A stretch of DNA of 64,000 nucleotides from Eunapius fragilis (taxonomy: Eukaryota; Porifera; Demospongiae; Spongillida; Spongillidae). Every line of letters begins with the position of its first letter. Position 1 is the first letter of the stretch. Position numbers and translations under genes: made by a program. Where the stretch lies: assembly GCA_963681505.1 (NCBI GenBank), contig OY811979.1:5825910-5889909 (forward strand). The letters run 5' to 3'. This document shows, piece by piece, positions 52,793 through 62,637 of the stretch. The notes beneath the pieces were generated by a model that was not told the DNA's origin, made no database searches, and saw only the letters and a list, made by a program, of their open reading frames with translations.

Positions 52793-53262
52793 AAAATGCC
52801 TTCACGTCAGGAAAAGACGACGAGCATAGTACCTCAAAACTAGAGTCGACGTATTAGATTCAGCCCGAGCGGAACTACAAAGCAGAGCCTGAAAAGAAGC
52901 GGGCCTCTCAACGTGAAAAATATCGAGCAGAGCCTGAAAAGAAACGGACCTCTCGACGCGCAAGGTATCGAGATGCGATTAGTAGACTGTAGGAAGGGGG
53001 GGGGGGGGGGGGGGGGGGAGAGAGGGTGCTGCCTGCTTCAGTCTGGCCCGATACAAAATGCGTTCGTGGGTTCGATCGCGCTGGGGCGACAATTAATAAC
53101 CTCTCTTCTATTTCGGCCGCCCCTTAAAGCCCCCTCAGATCCTGAAAAGGAACGGACCTCTCGACGTGCAAGGTATCGAGCAGATCCTGAAAAAAGACAG
53201 CGATATTGCCATAGTCCTGAACGTGCATCTCGTGGCGGCGAAAGAGTTAAGGTCACTCAAAG
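52793..53262 (+). pseudogene. First-exon module with D-P-E-K-K repeats (subfamily A)
   Basis: ATG 52793 opens MPSRQEKTTSIVPQN and then a stop. In another frame PEKKRASQREKYRAEPEKKR continues into TSRRARYRDA. After a G-run and about 110 unrelated bases, DPEKERTSRRARYRADPEKR follows, with ASRGGERVKVTQR last. The unit is about 18 residues, basic, with a Tyr-Arg at its end. The module stops at a splice donor (AAAG|GTATGT). I associate such ladders with N-termini of large sponge gene models that include Helitron-type polyproteins; this is memory-based. Confidence 0.45.
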
Positions 53263-53356
53263 GTATGTCGTACCTTTACAACCTTCCTCTCATATCAAGA
53301 TGGATTACTTAACATGCTATACGGCCCATAATCGGGTATGAATAAAAATCAATGAA

Positions 53357-53646
53357 ACAAGTAAATAAAAAACATTCTCTATGAGAAAGTTGGTGGCATA
53401 TAGGATTTGAAGACATGGTGGTGTAAAAAGGAAGGAAACAAGGGTCTAATAATAAGGGAAAATGGAATAGTCCTATATTTAGCACATTTCTATATGTAGG
53501 ATATAGTATGTTGTTCGTGTGCTAAATATAGGACTATTCCATTTTCCCTTATTATTAGACCCTTGTTTCCTTCCTTTTTACACCACCATGTCTTCAAATC
53601 CTATATGCCACCAACTTTCTCATAGAGAATGTTTTTTATTTACTTG
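53357..53646. repeat. 290-bp palindrome (3' end of subfamily A copy 2)
   Basis: Near-perfect inverted repeat, almost identical to 32281-32572 apart from a 3-base deletion present in both arms (near 53412 and 53588). Confidence 0.9.
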
Positions 53647-53754
53647 TACATATTAAAAGGTCACTCATACATATAACAAGTACCTCTCCCACAAAGGATG
53701 CGTTCTTTTAAATACCACTTCTTCTCCGAGAGCAACCAGCACATATACCTAATT

Positions 53755-54672
53755 AAAAATATATAATGCAAAACTGTTACTTTTCTCGCATACTGACAAC
53801 CTTTGATGTCGTGTTGCCAACGTCTTGGGAATGTTCTTAAAATTGCGTGACACTCTGGCAAGATACTTGAAGTAACAGTGCTTCGCTTCAAACCGCATGC
53901 ACCATAAATGTACTATAGGTCCACACCTATAATTAATTCAGCACATTAGCACACACTTTCAAAATAATACATCATATATACCTTTTCATCCATGTAGCAA
54001 CATGAATCAAGTAGTGCATTTTGGGAGTTAGACGCCGAGTAAATAACCGCTTGAAGTCAGTAAGATACATTTCAATCAGTTGCTGCACATCACTTGTCAT
54101 GGATGTTGTTATGTTGGAAGCAAAGATGATGATGACCAACAACTGGATGAAATGCTTCCATTTTTCATCCTCTTGTGGAACTAGATCACCTATTAAAAGG
54201 GGTAAAGCTCTTGCCAGACACCACATCTGTGCATGACGCTACAGTATAGAAAGGGAAAATTTTACTCATTACATGCATATACATTAATAAACTAACCTGA
54301 CTCGCACAGCTTTCCATCATCTGAGTGTATCTTTTCCATTGACAATGGTGTAGGTTTATTGGCTGCATCGCTTTTGCTAAAGGCAAATGCAGCCAGTCGT
54401 TGTTCCACTGTAAACATGCGATTCCTTATGCAGTATTGCAACATTTCTTTTGTCTGGAGCTGAACAACTCCTTCTAGGCCATCGTGCATACAGTCCATAG
54501 CCAAGCCTAACACAAAATGAAAGTAGGAAGACGAGTTTAGAACTGAGTTTCTTATTATTCCATAAGTGGTGGCAACATGGTTGCGCAATTCATGATCCAG
54601 TGACTCCAAATTTGCACAGTGAAGATCGTGTAACTCTTCTAACCCTAATTGCCATAACATGTCGTAACTCAT
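53755..54672 (-). CDS. Transposon-derived gene, three exons, possibly decayed
   Basis: Exons (minus): 54672-54297, 54226-53982 and 53926-~53755. The first begins MSYDMLWQLGLEELHDLHC and includes MDCMHDGLEGVVQLQTKEML. The second has MWCLARALPLLIGDLVPQED and LTPKMHYLIHVATWMKR. The third has GPIVHLWCMRFEAKHCYFKY and then NIPKTLATRHQRLSV. The order HDxLEGV, PKMHxLxH, LWCMRFEAKHxYFK matches proteins encoded by DNA transposons in cnidarians and sponges. The junction of exons 2 and 3 is in phase; that of exons 1 and 2 is not. Upstream sequence (the N-terminal part of the usual protein) was not found. The exact superfamily is unknown. Confidence 0.55.
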
Positions 54673-55004
54673 GGATCAGCTATGTATATTGCCTGTCTGT
54701 AAATTATAATGTTTAGGTAGTCCTATATGTAAAAATAAATTTTACATAATACACTGAAACCGAGCTTGCAATTTATTAATTATATATATATAATTATATT
54801 AATTAATACATGTACAGTAATGATAAACACATGTTTGGTTACAGCTGCTACCACAATAATATCCTCTGCTTCCTCATGTGCATTCATGGATAGTTTTAAT
54901 TATGAATCCAGTGCAACAATATATTCACCTTGCACCCTTGTAGGTAATGATGTGTGTATCACATGGTTGGATGTGTGTATCAATTGTACAATCAAGAGCA
55001 TGTA
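54673..55004. other. Interval between the transposon-derived gene and the receptor gene
   Basis: AT-rich, with an AT tract at 54780-54800. The cytoplasmic tail or 3' UTR of the minus-strand receptor gene could extend here, but I see no clear exon. Confidence 0.35.
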
Positions 55005-57976
55005 AATCGCACATGAATGTTTCCATGTGTTTGAAATAAATCTTTTCTCATCTTCTGGACACAAATGACCATGATGGTTACCATGGTCACCACCACAACG
55101 GTAGGAGAGTGGCAAGTAGGATTATCACCACCTGGTCTGCCAACAGATGAGGTTGTCATTACATAGGGAATAATGGCACTGCAATATACCTGGAAGAGGC
55201 AACTCAACTCCTAATGTGGGCAGAGATAATGTGTGTGAATGATTAATGATACAGGTATTGATGTCTTCATGCCCAAAGATCATCACCTGTGTTAGGTGTG
55301 TCCTTTGATGTTAGCATTGTAGTTAAGGTGATAAACACATTAGCACCACCAAATCCTGGGGAGGTGCAGTTGTAAGGACTGGAATTGTTGTTGGTAGCTG
55401 CTGCCTTGCAGTAGTAAGTCTGACCACTGGTGAGGCCATCAAGGTCAACAGTCACCTCTCTGCCTCTGGTAGAGGAGATGTTGTACACACTTGAGTTAGG
55501 AGGAGCTGTTGAATCAGTATTGCAGCACACCAAGCAGTAGAGAGACTGGTTGTCCCGAAATGTGCATTGAATGGATGCATTGGAAACACCATAGTTCACC
55601 ACTGTGAAATTGTTGATGACTGGGAAAATCAAAATCAATCATGCTGCTGTTCATTAAAATTACATACATGTCTGGAAAAAATTAACGGGACAATCACCAC
55701 TGCAATGTTGTTGATGACTGGAAGTAAATGTTTAAACATACAGTGTCTTTTGTTTCTTATTTGATCATACATTTTCATTATACATTATCATACGTTTCTG
55801 TTATGTTAGATAATGGTATTGTAGTTCTCCTATGAAATCAAATAAGTGAGTTATATATAAATATGAGGAAAATATTACTTTGGCATGATCTTGCCATGAG
55901 ATAATACTTTAGATCTGGCCGTAAAAATTAATTAAGTATAATAGACTAACCATTAATAGTTGAATTATTTGCAGCACCCACATCTCCATCTCCATTTATG
56001 GAAGCAATAAAGATGACATAACTGGTGGCAAAGGTAGAGATTTCTTGGACATAGAGACATGTTGAAGTGGTACAGTTAGTGGTGCCTTCACCAACAGAGG
56101 TACCATCACCAACAACCCTCACTGTGTACATGGTCACATGCCCCCCTGGAGGTGACCAAAGGTTCATCACTGGGTCATGAGACATATTATTGCTTACCAC
56201 AGGTGTCCACTTGATGTACAGAAGGGGGAGGGTCTCGGTACTATACAGAATAAACATAACACTGATACTGTTACTGTTTGGAGGCTGTGCCACTGTGAAT
56301 GGAAGAAATGGTTTGATGGAGGCAATGATCAGAGTACACACTGCTTGAAATAGCTCACACCCACACGGGGAGTGTGCATCTGGATGGCTTGCGAGGATAC
56401 CCCTCCTCCCCTTCCCTCCATATGAAGACTTATATGGATACAATTGAGATCTTAGTGGCTGTGGTGAAGTATCAAGCCAAGCTTCACTAGCCAAGAAAGG
56501 TGGTCCAATGCAACATGTTAGAATATGTAGTGATGCACACCCACACACACACACACTCACTCACACACTCACGCACTCACTCACACGTACTCACACACAC
56601 CATGGAAGAAACACTTAATTACATGTCACTTCTGTTTCAGATGTCGCATTGCTGGTCCCAGCACAGTTGATGGCCACCACTGATACAGTGTAGAGTGTGT
56701 CACTGATCAGTCCAGTGAAGGTGTGCGTGTACAGTGATGATCCATTATCAGGTATGACCATGTGACTACTGCTGTCATTGATACTGACATTGTAGCTGGT
56801 AGGAACACCACCAGCAGTGGGAGGGGTCGAGGTTGGGAGGGACAAGTATGTGTTAACTATAATAGCATTACTTAGTGACAATGTGCAGCTCATATATGTT
56901 AAACAATCACAGGCCGAGAGGAAGTTAGAAAACCCTGGTCATATTGTTTATAAGATGTCAAGACACCATATCACCCACCTGCCACCTTCACAATCACACT
57001 ACCATTTCCCACAACAGCTCCAGTAACACCATCCACACACATAACTGTGGTCCCATTCAGACCCTGAACAGCAGGAATGGTGAGGACAGATGTGTAGCAA
57101 TATCCATCAGTGGAGACATTTGTTGTCACAGCTGAGAGATTGCCACATGATCCGCCAGCAGTTGGATTGACAACTCCACCTGACTTCTGGGATAGTGATA
57201 GTTGGTTTACTGCATGGTTTTCAGTGGAGGGACAGTTAACCCTTTAAAGGCCAAGGGCATAATTATATGCATGACAATCTGTTCTCATGAAATTGTTATA
57301 AGTCATACACATCTTGCTATTCAAGGCTTGTGGATGTCTCTTTCAACTCTTCTGAAATAAAGCATGTTAAAAGACTACATGGTGTGAAAGAGCTAGGATG
57401 CAACTGTGGTTGATGAGGTAAACATGTACACCATGTTACACTCCATCGTTAAGAGGGAGGATTTGGGAGTTGTGATAAAGAAGCAGTGTGGGGACTGTGC
57501 TTACAAATATAGTAATAATTTGCATCACTTTGCAAATTACTACTGCACAAAAAAATTGTTAACACTGTACTTCCAGGTCCACAGTAGGTTTGCACATTTT
57601 TATTGGAGGAGAGGTGATATGTTGGTTTAGTGCATGGCTGCATATGCATGTCAGCAGTTACCATGGGTACATGTGTGATTTGTTAGCTCTAAATGTGCAG
57701 ATTGCATGTATATTGTGGAGTCCCACCTCACTGGTACCAGGATTTAATAATTCATGGTTAGGCTATTTACCATTTGATTGGCACTTCGTTCAATACCATG
57801 CATTACAGTGCAATAAGATACACATCAGGCGTTCAGAGGGTTAAAGGCTGATCCTCTCCACACTGTGGTCACACCAGCAAAGCTTGAGCAAAGAACACAG
57901 GTATATGTAATGTTGCTTCCAGGACATGAGTAGGTACCCTTAGGTGGGTAACTGAGGGTGAACTGTTGGCATGCAC
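55005..57976 (-). CDS. Ig/FN3 transmembrane receptor gene (partial, one exon split by a MITE)
   Basis: Minus-strand exons in transcript order. 57976-56979 is Ig-like (ACQQFTLSYPPKGTYSCPGS, NITYTCVLC...WRGSAF | MITE | NCPSTENHAVNQLSL...VNPTAGGSC, TTVMCVDG). 56856-56624 is FN3 (GVPTSYNVSIND...LYTVSVVAINCAG). 56292-55951 is FN3 (VAQPPNSNSISVMF...YTVRVVGDG...YVIFIASINGDG). 55619-55287 is FN3-like (DLDGLTSGQTYYCKAAATN). A last exon near 55190-55005 has a membrane segment (VVVVTMVTIMVICVQKMRKD). Borders are GT/AG with good phase. No signal-peptide exon was found upstream. The architecture suggests a cell-surface adhesion or recognition receptor; no kinase or phosphatase domain is seen. The MITE insertion breaks the Ig exon. 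Confidence 0.65.
57240..57840. mobile_element. piggyBac-like MITE (601 bp) with TTAA target duplication
   Basis: The element begins CCCTTTAAAGGCC and ends GGCGTTCAGAGGG, so its ends are imperfect inverted repeats starting CCCT. TTAA stands on both sides (57236-57239 and 57841-57844). Removing the element and one TTAA joins the host exon in frame (...GSAFNCPST on the minus strand). TTAA duplication with CCC ends is the piggyBac hallmark. No transposase is inside. Confidence 0.8.
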
Positions 57977-58684
57977 CTGAGATGAAGGGAAGATGTGTCA
58001 GTATATGATTAACATAGAGTAGGAAGAGGGATGTCTTAATTATATGATATGGACAATTGGTATTCAGCCATGTTCTTGAAGTAGAACAGTACTCCCCACT
58101 CTAGTAGTACACTGCCAATGGTGAGGCAAAGCAGTAATGACGAAGCACTAACAAATCCTAGTAAGCAAGGCTATATACTGACTTTATCAGTACCAAACAT
58201 GTGATAAGGTGACCATTTCTGTACTACAGGTAAGTGATGTGATGAAAATAAGTGTTCGATCAGCATTGTCAATGGTTTTACCATACCTGGTTTCATAATA
58301 GCACTGATAATGACAACTAGTGGATTACCACAAATAAGAGCGGAAAGTTTATAATATGAAAACATTGAAACAAGCAAATCATGGTATGACGAATATAGAA
58401 CATTTTCAAGCTTACATTCCAACCATTGTTACACATAACCATGTGTGTTTACAGAAGATTGCACCACAATACAATGTAAATTGCTGATCACTGTAGATGC
58501 ATTCATCTGTTGACCTTCGCAACACACTATAACTTAATTACCTTGCATGATGAGTAGCATAATATGTACACATTGGTGGAAACTTGTTTTGACCATCTCT
58601 GTCTGTTTGGCCTATAGAAATTAATATTAAACAATTGGCTTTACACATATATATATGTAACAGTACCTGATATTGACAACATTC
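57977..58684. other. Upstream of the receptor gene, nothing recognised
   Basis: The missing upstream exons of the receptor (signal peptide, further Ig or FN3 domains) should lie at or beyond this stretch on the minus strand. I could not identify any. Confidence 0.35.
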
Positions 58685-58840
58685 TAGAAAGTTGGTGGCA
58701 TATAGGATTGGTAGGCAATAGTGGTGTAAAAAGGAAGGAAACAAGGGTATAAAGAGAAATGTAATAATCCTATACAGACACAAACATAATGCCTACAATA
58801 TAGGATTATTACATTTTCCCTTATTATTTGACCCTTTATA
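58685..58840. repeat. Partial, decayed hairpin of the Helitron-like family
   Basis: AGAAAGTTGGTGGCATATAGG and GGTGTAAAAAGGAAGGAAAC match the subfamily A palindrome arm. TAATAATCCTATA.../...TATAGGATTATTA forms the centre. The second arm stops after about 50 bases. Confidence 0.65.
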
Positions 58841-58990
58841 TTTAACTATTCACTGTCTTTATCCAGGTTCTAAATTGTGAGAGGCACAACCTTAAGTGTT
58901 CTTTTTATACATGTGCACCTTTGTTTATTTTTATTTGCATTTTTTTAAAACTGCCATGACAAATGGGTGTGATTTTTAAGGAAGGCCCTA
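58841..58990. repeat. Dispersed repeat, copy 1
   Basis: TTTATCCAGGTT, AAATTGTGAGAG, CACAACCTTAAG..., CTTTTTATAC and GCCATGACAAATGG recur in the same order at 63575-63700. Identity is unknown; it may be a transposon fragment. Confidence 0.5.
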
Positions 58991-59107
58991 GTGGCCTTGA
59001 CAAAATTAATGAATTATAATTTAGGCCTATATTATTTTTAGCAGGAGTAAAGAAATTAAGTCTGCCCCAGGCATGTAGGTGTATCAACGAAGCTATGTGA
59101 CAAGGCC

Positions 59108-59559
59108 ATGTGTGTGTGTGTGTGTGTGTGTTGTGTTATGTGTATTTGTGTGTGTGTTGCCCTGCGTGTGTGTGTATGTGTGTGTGTGTGTGCGTGCGTG
59201 TGTGAGTGTGTGTTGTGTGTGCGTGTAACAACACGATGTCAGTGTGGGTTAAATTTGCAAGCATACTGGATTTGGCTACCACAGCTAGGTATAGCTCAAC
59301 ACCCACACGTCAACCTCCATGCATGGGCATCAAACGCTTGTATGATACCCAACAGGTCAAAATAAGTACCTGTATGTGTGTGTGCGCATGTGTGTGCATG
59401 TGTTTATGTGTGCGTATTAAATCACAAAGTCAGTGTGGGTTCAATTTGCAAGCATACTGGATTTGGCATACACATACTACAGTTAGGCACTGCTTATCCA
59501 CAGGTCAATCTCCATATGCGGGCATCAAAAGATTGTATGATACCCAACAAAATAACAGT

Positions 59560-59637
<78 letters not shown>

Positions 59638-59816
59638 ATATCACAAAGTCAGTGTGGGTTCAATTTGCAAGCATACTGGATTTGGCATACACATACTACA
59701 GTTAGGCACTGCTTATCCACAGGTCAATCTCCATATGCGGGCATCAAAAGATTGTATGATACCCAACAAAATAACAGTACCTGTGTGTGTGTGTGTGTGT
59801 GTTTGTGTGTGTGCGT

Positions 59817-59862
<46 letters not shown>

Positions 59863-60000
59863 ATATCACAAAGTCAGTGTGGGTTCAATTTGAAGCATAC
59901 ATGTACTGGTATAACCAGGCACTGCTTCTCTCAATCAATCTACCCACAGTGTACACAGGTCGACCTCCATCCTCCATATATGAGCTTCAAAATAAAATAG
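59108..60000 (+). repeat. Satellite of ~190-228-bp units fused to TG microsatellites
   Basis: Four head-to-tail units start with a (TG)n tract and contain GTCAGTGTGGGTT, CAATTTGCAAGCATACTGGA, CCACAGGTCAATCTCCATAT and GGGCATCAAA...TTGTATGATACCC. The second and third units are nearly identical apart from the TG-tract length; the first and last are more diverged. Long Cys/Val frames across it are artefacts. Confidence 0.85.
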
Positions 60001-60890
60001 CAGTAGGTATTGTGTGCTTATGTGTATGCGTGTATATCACCAAGATCTGTGTGCAAATGGAAAGGAGGGGTTAATCTGCTAAATATATGTTTTAGTTGAC
60101 TAAAAGTTATAGAAGCCTCATGTGTGTAAATGTGTGTGTGTTTGTGATATGCACATACACACAAGGATTAAACCTGCTTTCCATATGCACACAGATCTTG
60201 GTGATAGGTCTAGACACACACACCATGGCTACACACACACAAAGGATTAGCCCCTCCTACATTTGCACATTAATTAACCACAATTCCACTTTTGTATCAC
60301 CAAGAATGTGTGTATCTGCATGCTTGTGTGCTTGTGTGTGTGAGACTTCTATAACTTCTGGACAACTATTTAGCAAATTAACCCCTTCTTTCCATATCTG
60401 AACCTGCGGCAGCAGGTTCAATATAGGATTGATTGAGGGTTGATGAATGTCATTAATAAAACTTCACTAGCGTCTGGAGGGCAACGGAGAAACGGATCGC
60501 TTATCTCTTTATCGCGATGGAATGAGAGCACAACGATCTACAGTTCTACGTTGGTACCGTGGCATAAAACGGTGTGGTTATAGAGAAACAAACAATTTCC
60601 TGTTTCTCGTGCCCAGTCCTAAAATAATTCTCCATCGTCGTCGTCTTCTTCTTCTTAGGAAGGTATAACTCGAGCTAGAAACGGTTTAGAAGGACGGGAA
60701 TAGTACCAATCGCTTCGAAATTCACCGGCACGTTATCCATATAGACACATATCAAGTTCTATTTTAAAATGTATATATAGATTTTTATTAATAATTTTAG
60801 GTCTCTAACCTGCACTAAATATATTTGGTGTTCTTATCGCAGTCTAGTTGTTACTTTGGCTATTTAATATATAGTGAAGTTGCTAAAAAT

Positions 60891-61363
60891 GCCTTCGTGT
60901 AATCAAAGAAGTGTCTAAGCAACGAGCGGAATACCTCTAGAAGCAAGACGAGAACAAAGCTAAAGCCCGAGCGTTCTACAAGGCCAATCAGAATGCCTCT
61001 GTTAGCGACAGCTACAAGGCCGATCCCGAAAAGAAGAAGGCCTCTGTGCGCGACAACTACAAGGCCGATCCCGAAAAGAAGAAGGCCTCTGTATGCGACA
61101 GTACAACGCAGATATTGAATCTAAGCGATCTGCTTAAAGGCGGCGATATGAAGAGGACCTCGAGGAGAACCGTGCTGCTAAAAGGCGGCTATATGAAGAG
61201 GACCTCGAGGCAAACCGCGCTGCTAATACGAGGACAATTCAGCTGCCATTAGAGCTTCTAAAAGGAGTCGGTATTGGAATGACCCCGCTGTCCGATTGGC
61301 TAAATGTGCTTCCGAGAGGACGCAGTACCGCAGGGGTCACAGAACTACCACTACCACCCAAAG
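60891..61363 (+). pseudogene. First-exon module with D-P-E-K-K repeats (subfamily C)
   Basis: MPSCNQRSV (ATG 60891) is followed by a stop. Then, in shifting frames, come KARAFYKANQNASVSDSYKA, DPEKKKASVRDNYKADPEKK, RSAKRRRYEEDLEENRAAKR, RLYEEDLEANRAAN, and ASKRSRYWNDPAVRLAKCAS ending in HRTTTTTQR. The exon ends at a donor (AAAG|GTATGT) as in subfamilies A and B. The repeats resemble basic, helical, DNA- or RNA-binding ladders. At least three frame changes make this copy non-coding. Confidence 0.45.
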
Positions 61364-61439
61364 GTATGTTATGGCATGTTTTATTAACATTAAAAAGCTG
61401 TATTAACATTAAAAAGCTGTGTATGCATGCAACATTTGT

Positions 61440-61523
61440 ACAGCATAGTCGGGCGGCCCGTTTGGTCGGGCTTGTCACCCTACTACCTGACCAAACGCGG
61501 TAGTAGGGCCCGCCCGACTATGT
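61440..61523. repeat. Small GC-rich palindrome inside subfamily C
   Basis: CATAGTCGGGCGG at the left and CCGCCCGACTATG at the right, with inner arms CCCTACTACC/GGTAGTAGGG. About 84 bp in all. It is probably a nested foldback MITE or a strong hairpin. Confidence 0.65.
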
Positions 61524-61983
61524 ACAGCACAGATCTGCACAAAACCATTCACTAAAGCATGCATGGTGACTCAACTGTGTGTACAGTTAATTGTTTTAAT
61601 CTGATAAGGCTTCCTTACTTATCGATCTACACTGAGCCATGTAGTTCACTTCCTGAGTTCCCACACTATCCATCTATACAAAAGTCGGCTACACCTCCAT
61701 GTTTAGATGGGAGCATTATTACTGGATCAAATTTGACCAATAGATTTTTAGCAAAACTGATACACATACATCCCTTCCCTCCCTGTCATTTATATGATGG
61801 AATTGGACCAATAGAATCACAGCACAGTCTCTACACACGTGTTAAGGCTTTGCAAGGTATAAAAGTCATTCACCCGCTGAATAGTGCACTTTGCAAAAAG
61901 AAATAATACTCTGTGGATTCTAGGCTTTGCACTAAAAAGAAAGAGGTAAAAATTTAATCATACTCTCTGTCACGTACATGTAG

Positions 61984-62223
61984 ATGGCAGCTGAAGACCT
62001 CAGATGTTTTTTCACCAACAAGGGGTCAGAGGAGGAAGAGGATGACTACATTCATCCTCCGACTCCTCTCCCCTTCACCCCGCCACCACCACCACCAGTG
62101 CTGCCCCCACCACCACCACCAGTGCTGCCCCCACCGGTACCACCAGTGCTGCCCCCACCGGCACCACCAGTGCTGTCCCCACCACCACCAGCAGTGCTGC
62201 CCCCCTGGCCCGAACAAGCATGA
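61984..62223 (+). CDS. Hypothetical acidic/proline-rich ORF within subfamily C
   Basis: 79 codons: MAAEDLRCFFTNKGSEEEED, then repeats of V-L-P-P-P-(P/A/V) from about residue 30 to 73. It is low-complexity, so it may be a real small peptide, an exon of the ancestral polyprotein, or a CCACCACCA repeat in an open frame. A splice acceptor (TACATGTAG) lies just before the ATG. Confidence 0.3.
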   Translation: MAAEDLRCFFTNKGSEEEEDDYIHPPTPLPFTPPPPPPVLPPPPPPVLPPPVPPVLPPPAPPVLSPPPPAVLPPWPEQA

Positions 62224-62342
62224 CAAGAAGGACGGCCCCGAAGAAGAAGACGGTGTGGGCGAGGACACATCATCATACATTCTACTAATTCTTATAATAA
62301 TTATGATTATTGACTATGATAGGGCGAAAAAAAACTTATGAA

Positions 62343-62637
62343 ACAAGTAAATAAAAACATTCTCTAACGAGAGAGTTGTTGGTATATAGGATTGACCAAT
62401 GCTGGTGTAAAAAGCATGGAAACAAGAGTGACAGAAATTTTACTGGAAAATTGAAATAGGCCTATATTTAGCACACTCACAATATAACAGCGCATGCCTG
62501 ACTAATGGGCTAAATATAGGCCTATTTCAATTTTCCAGTAAAATTTCTGTCACTCTTGTTTCCATGCTTTTTACACCAGCATTGGTCAATCCTATATACC
62601 AACAACTCTCTCGTTAGAGAATGTTTTTATTTACTTG
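62343..62637. repeat. 295-bp palindrome (3' end of subfamily C)
   Basis: CAAGTAAATAAAAACATTCTC-like left end (62344 on) with its mirror at the right. The inner arms (GTGACAGAAATTTTACTGG and complement) are specific to this subfamily on both sides. Confidence 0.9.

Larger units (their letters stand above)
52157..53646 (+). mobile_element. Helitron-like non-autonomous element, subfamily A copy 2
   Basis: 5'-A|TCGAGAGTT with a terminal hairpin, then ATATAGGATTTGACCCCG and GAATGTCATTAAAAAAACG. The body is the reverse complement of 32573-33425. The 3' palindrome is at 53357-53646, ending TTTACTTG|T. It carries a coding module (52793-53262) and a poly-G insertion. It is longer than copy 1 by the repeated coding units. 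Both ends again fit A^T insertion without a target duplication. Confidence 0.8.
60397..62637 (+). mobile_element. Helitron-like element, subfamily C (2.24 kb)
   Basis: Starts A|TCTGAACCTGCGG with a terminal hairpin (AACCTGC/GCAGGTT), then AATATAGGATTG and GAATGTCATTAATAAAAC, and a TCG/TTC triplet tract near 60635. The 3' palindrome is at 62343-62637, ending TTTACTTG|T. The flanks CTTTCCATA and TGCACACAGATCTTGG are joined without a gap at 60178-60203 in a neighbouring repeat. That shows an empty site of the form A^T and no target duplication. It carries the D-P-E-K-K module and a proline-rich ORF. Confidence 0.8.

Noticed and set aside
59206..60000. Long Cys/Val-rich ORFs on the plus strand
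   Set aside because: They read through TG microsatellites and tandem satellite units; the repeating peptides follow DNA repeats, not protein selection.
62052..62280. Gly/Trp-rich minus-strand ORFs in the proline-rich segment
   Set aside because: They are antisense readings of the CCACCACCA repeats.
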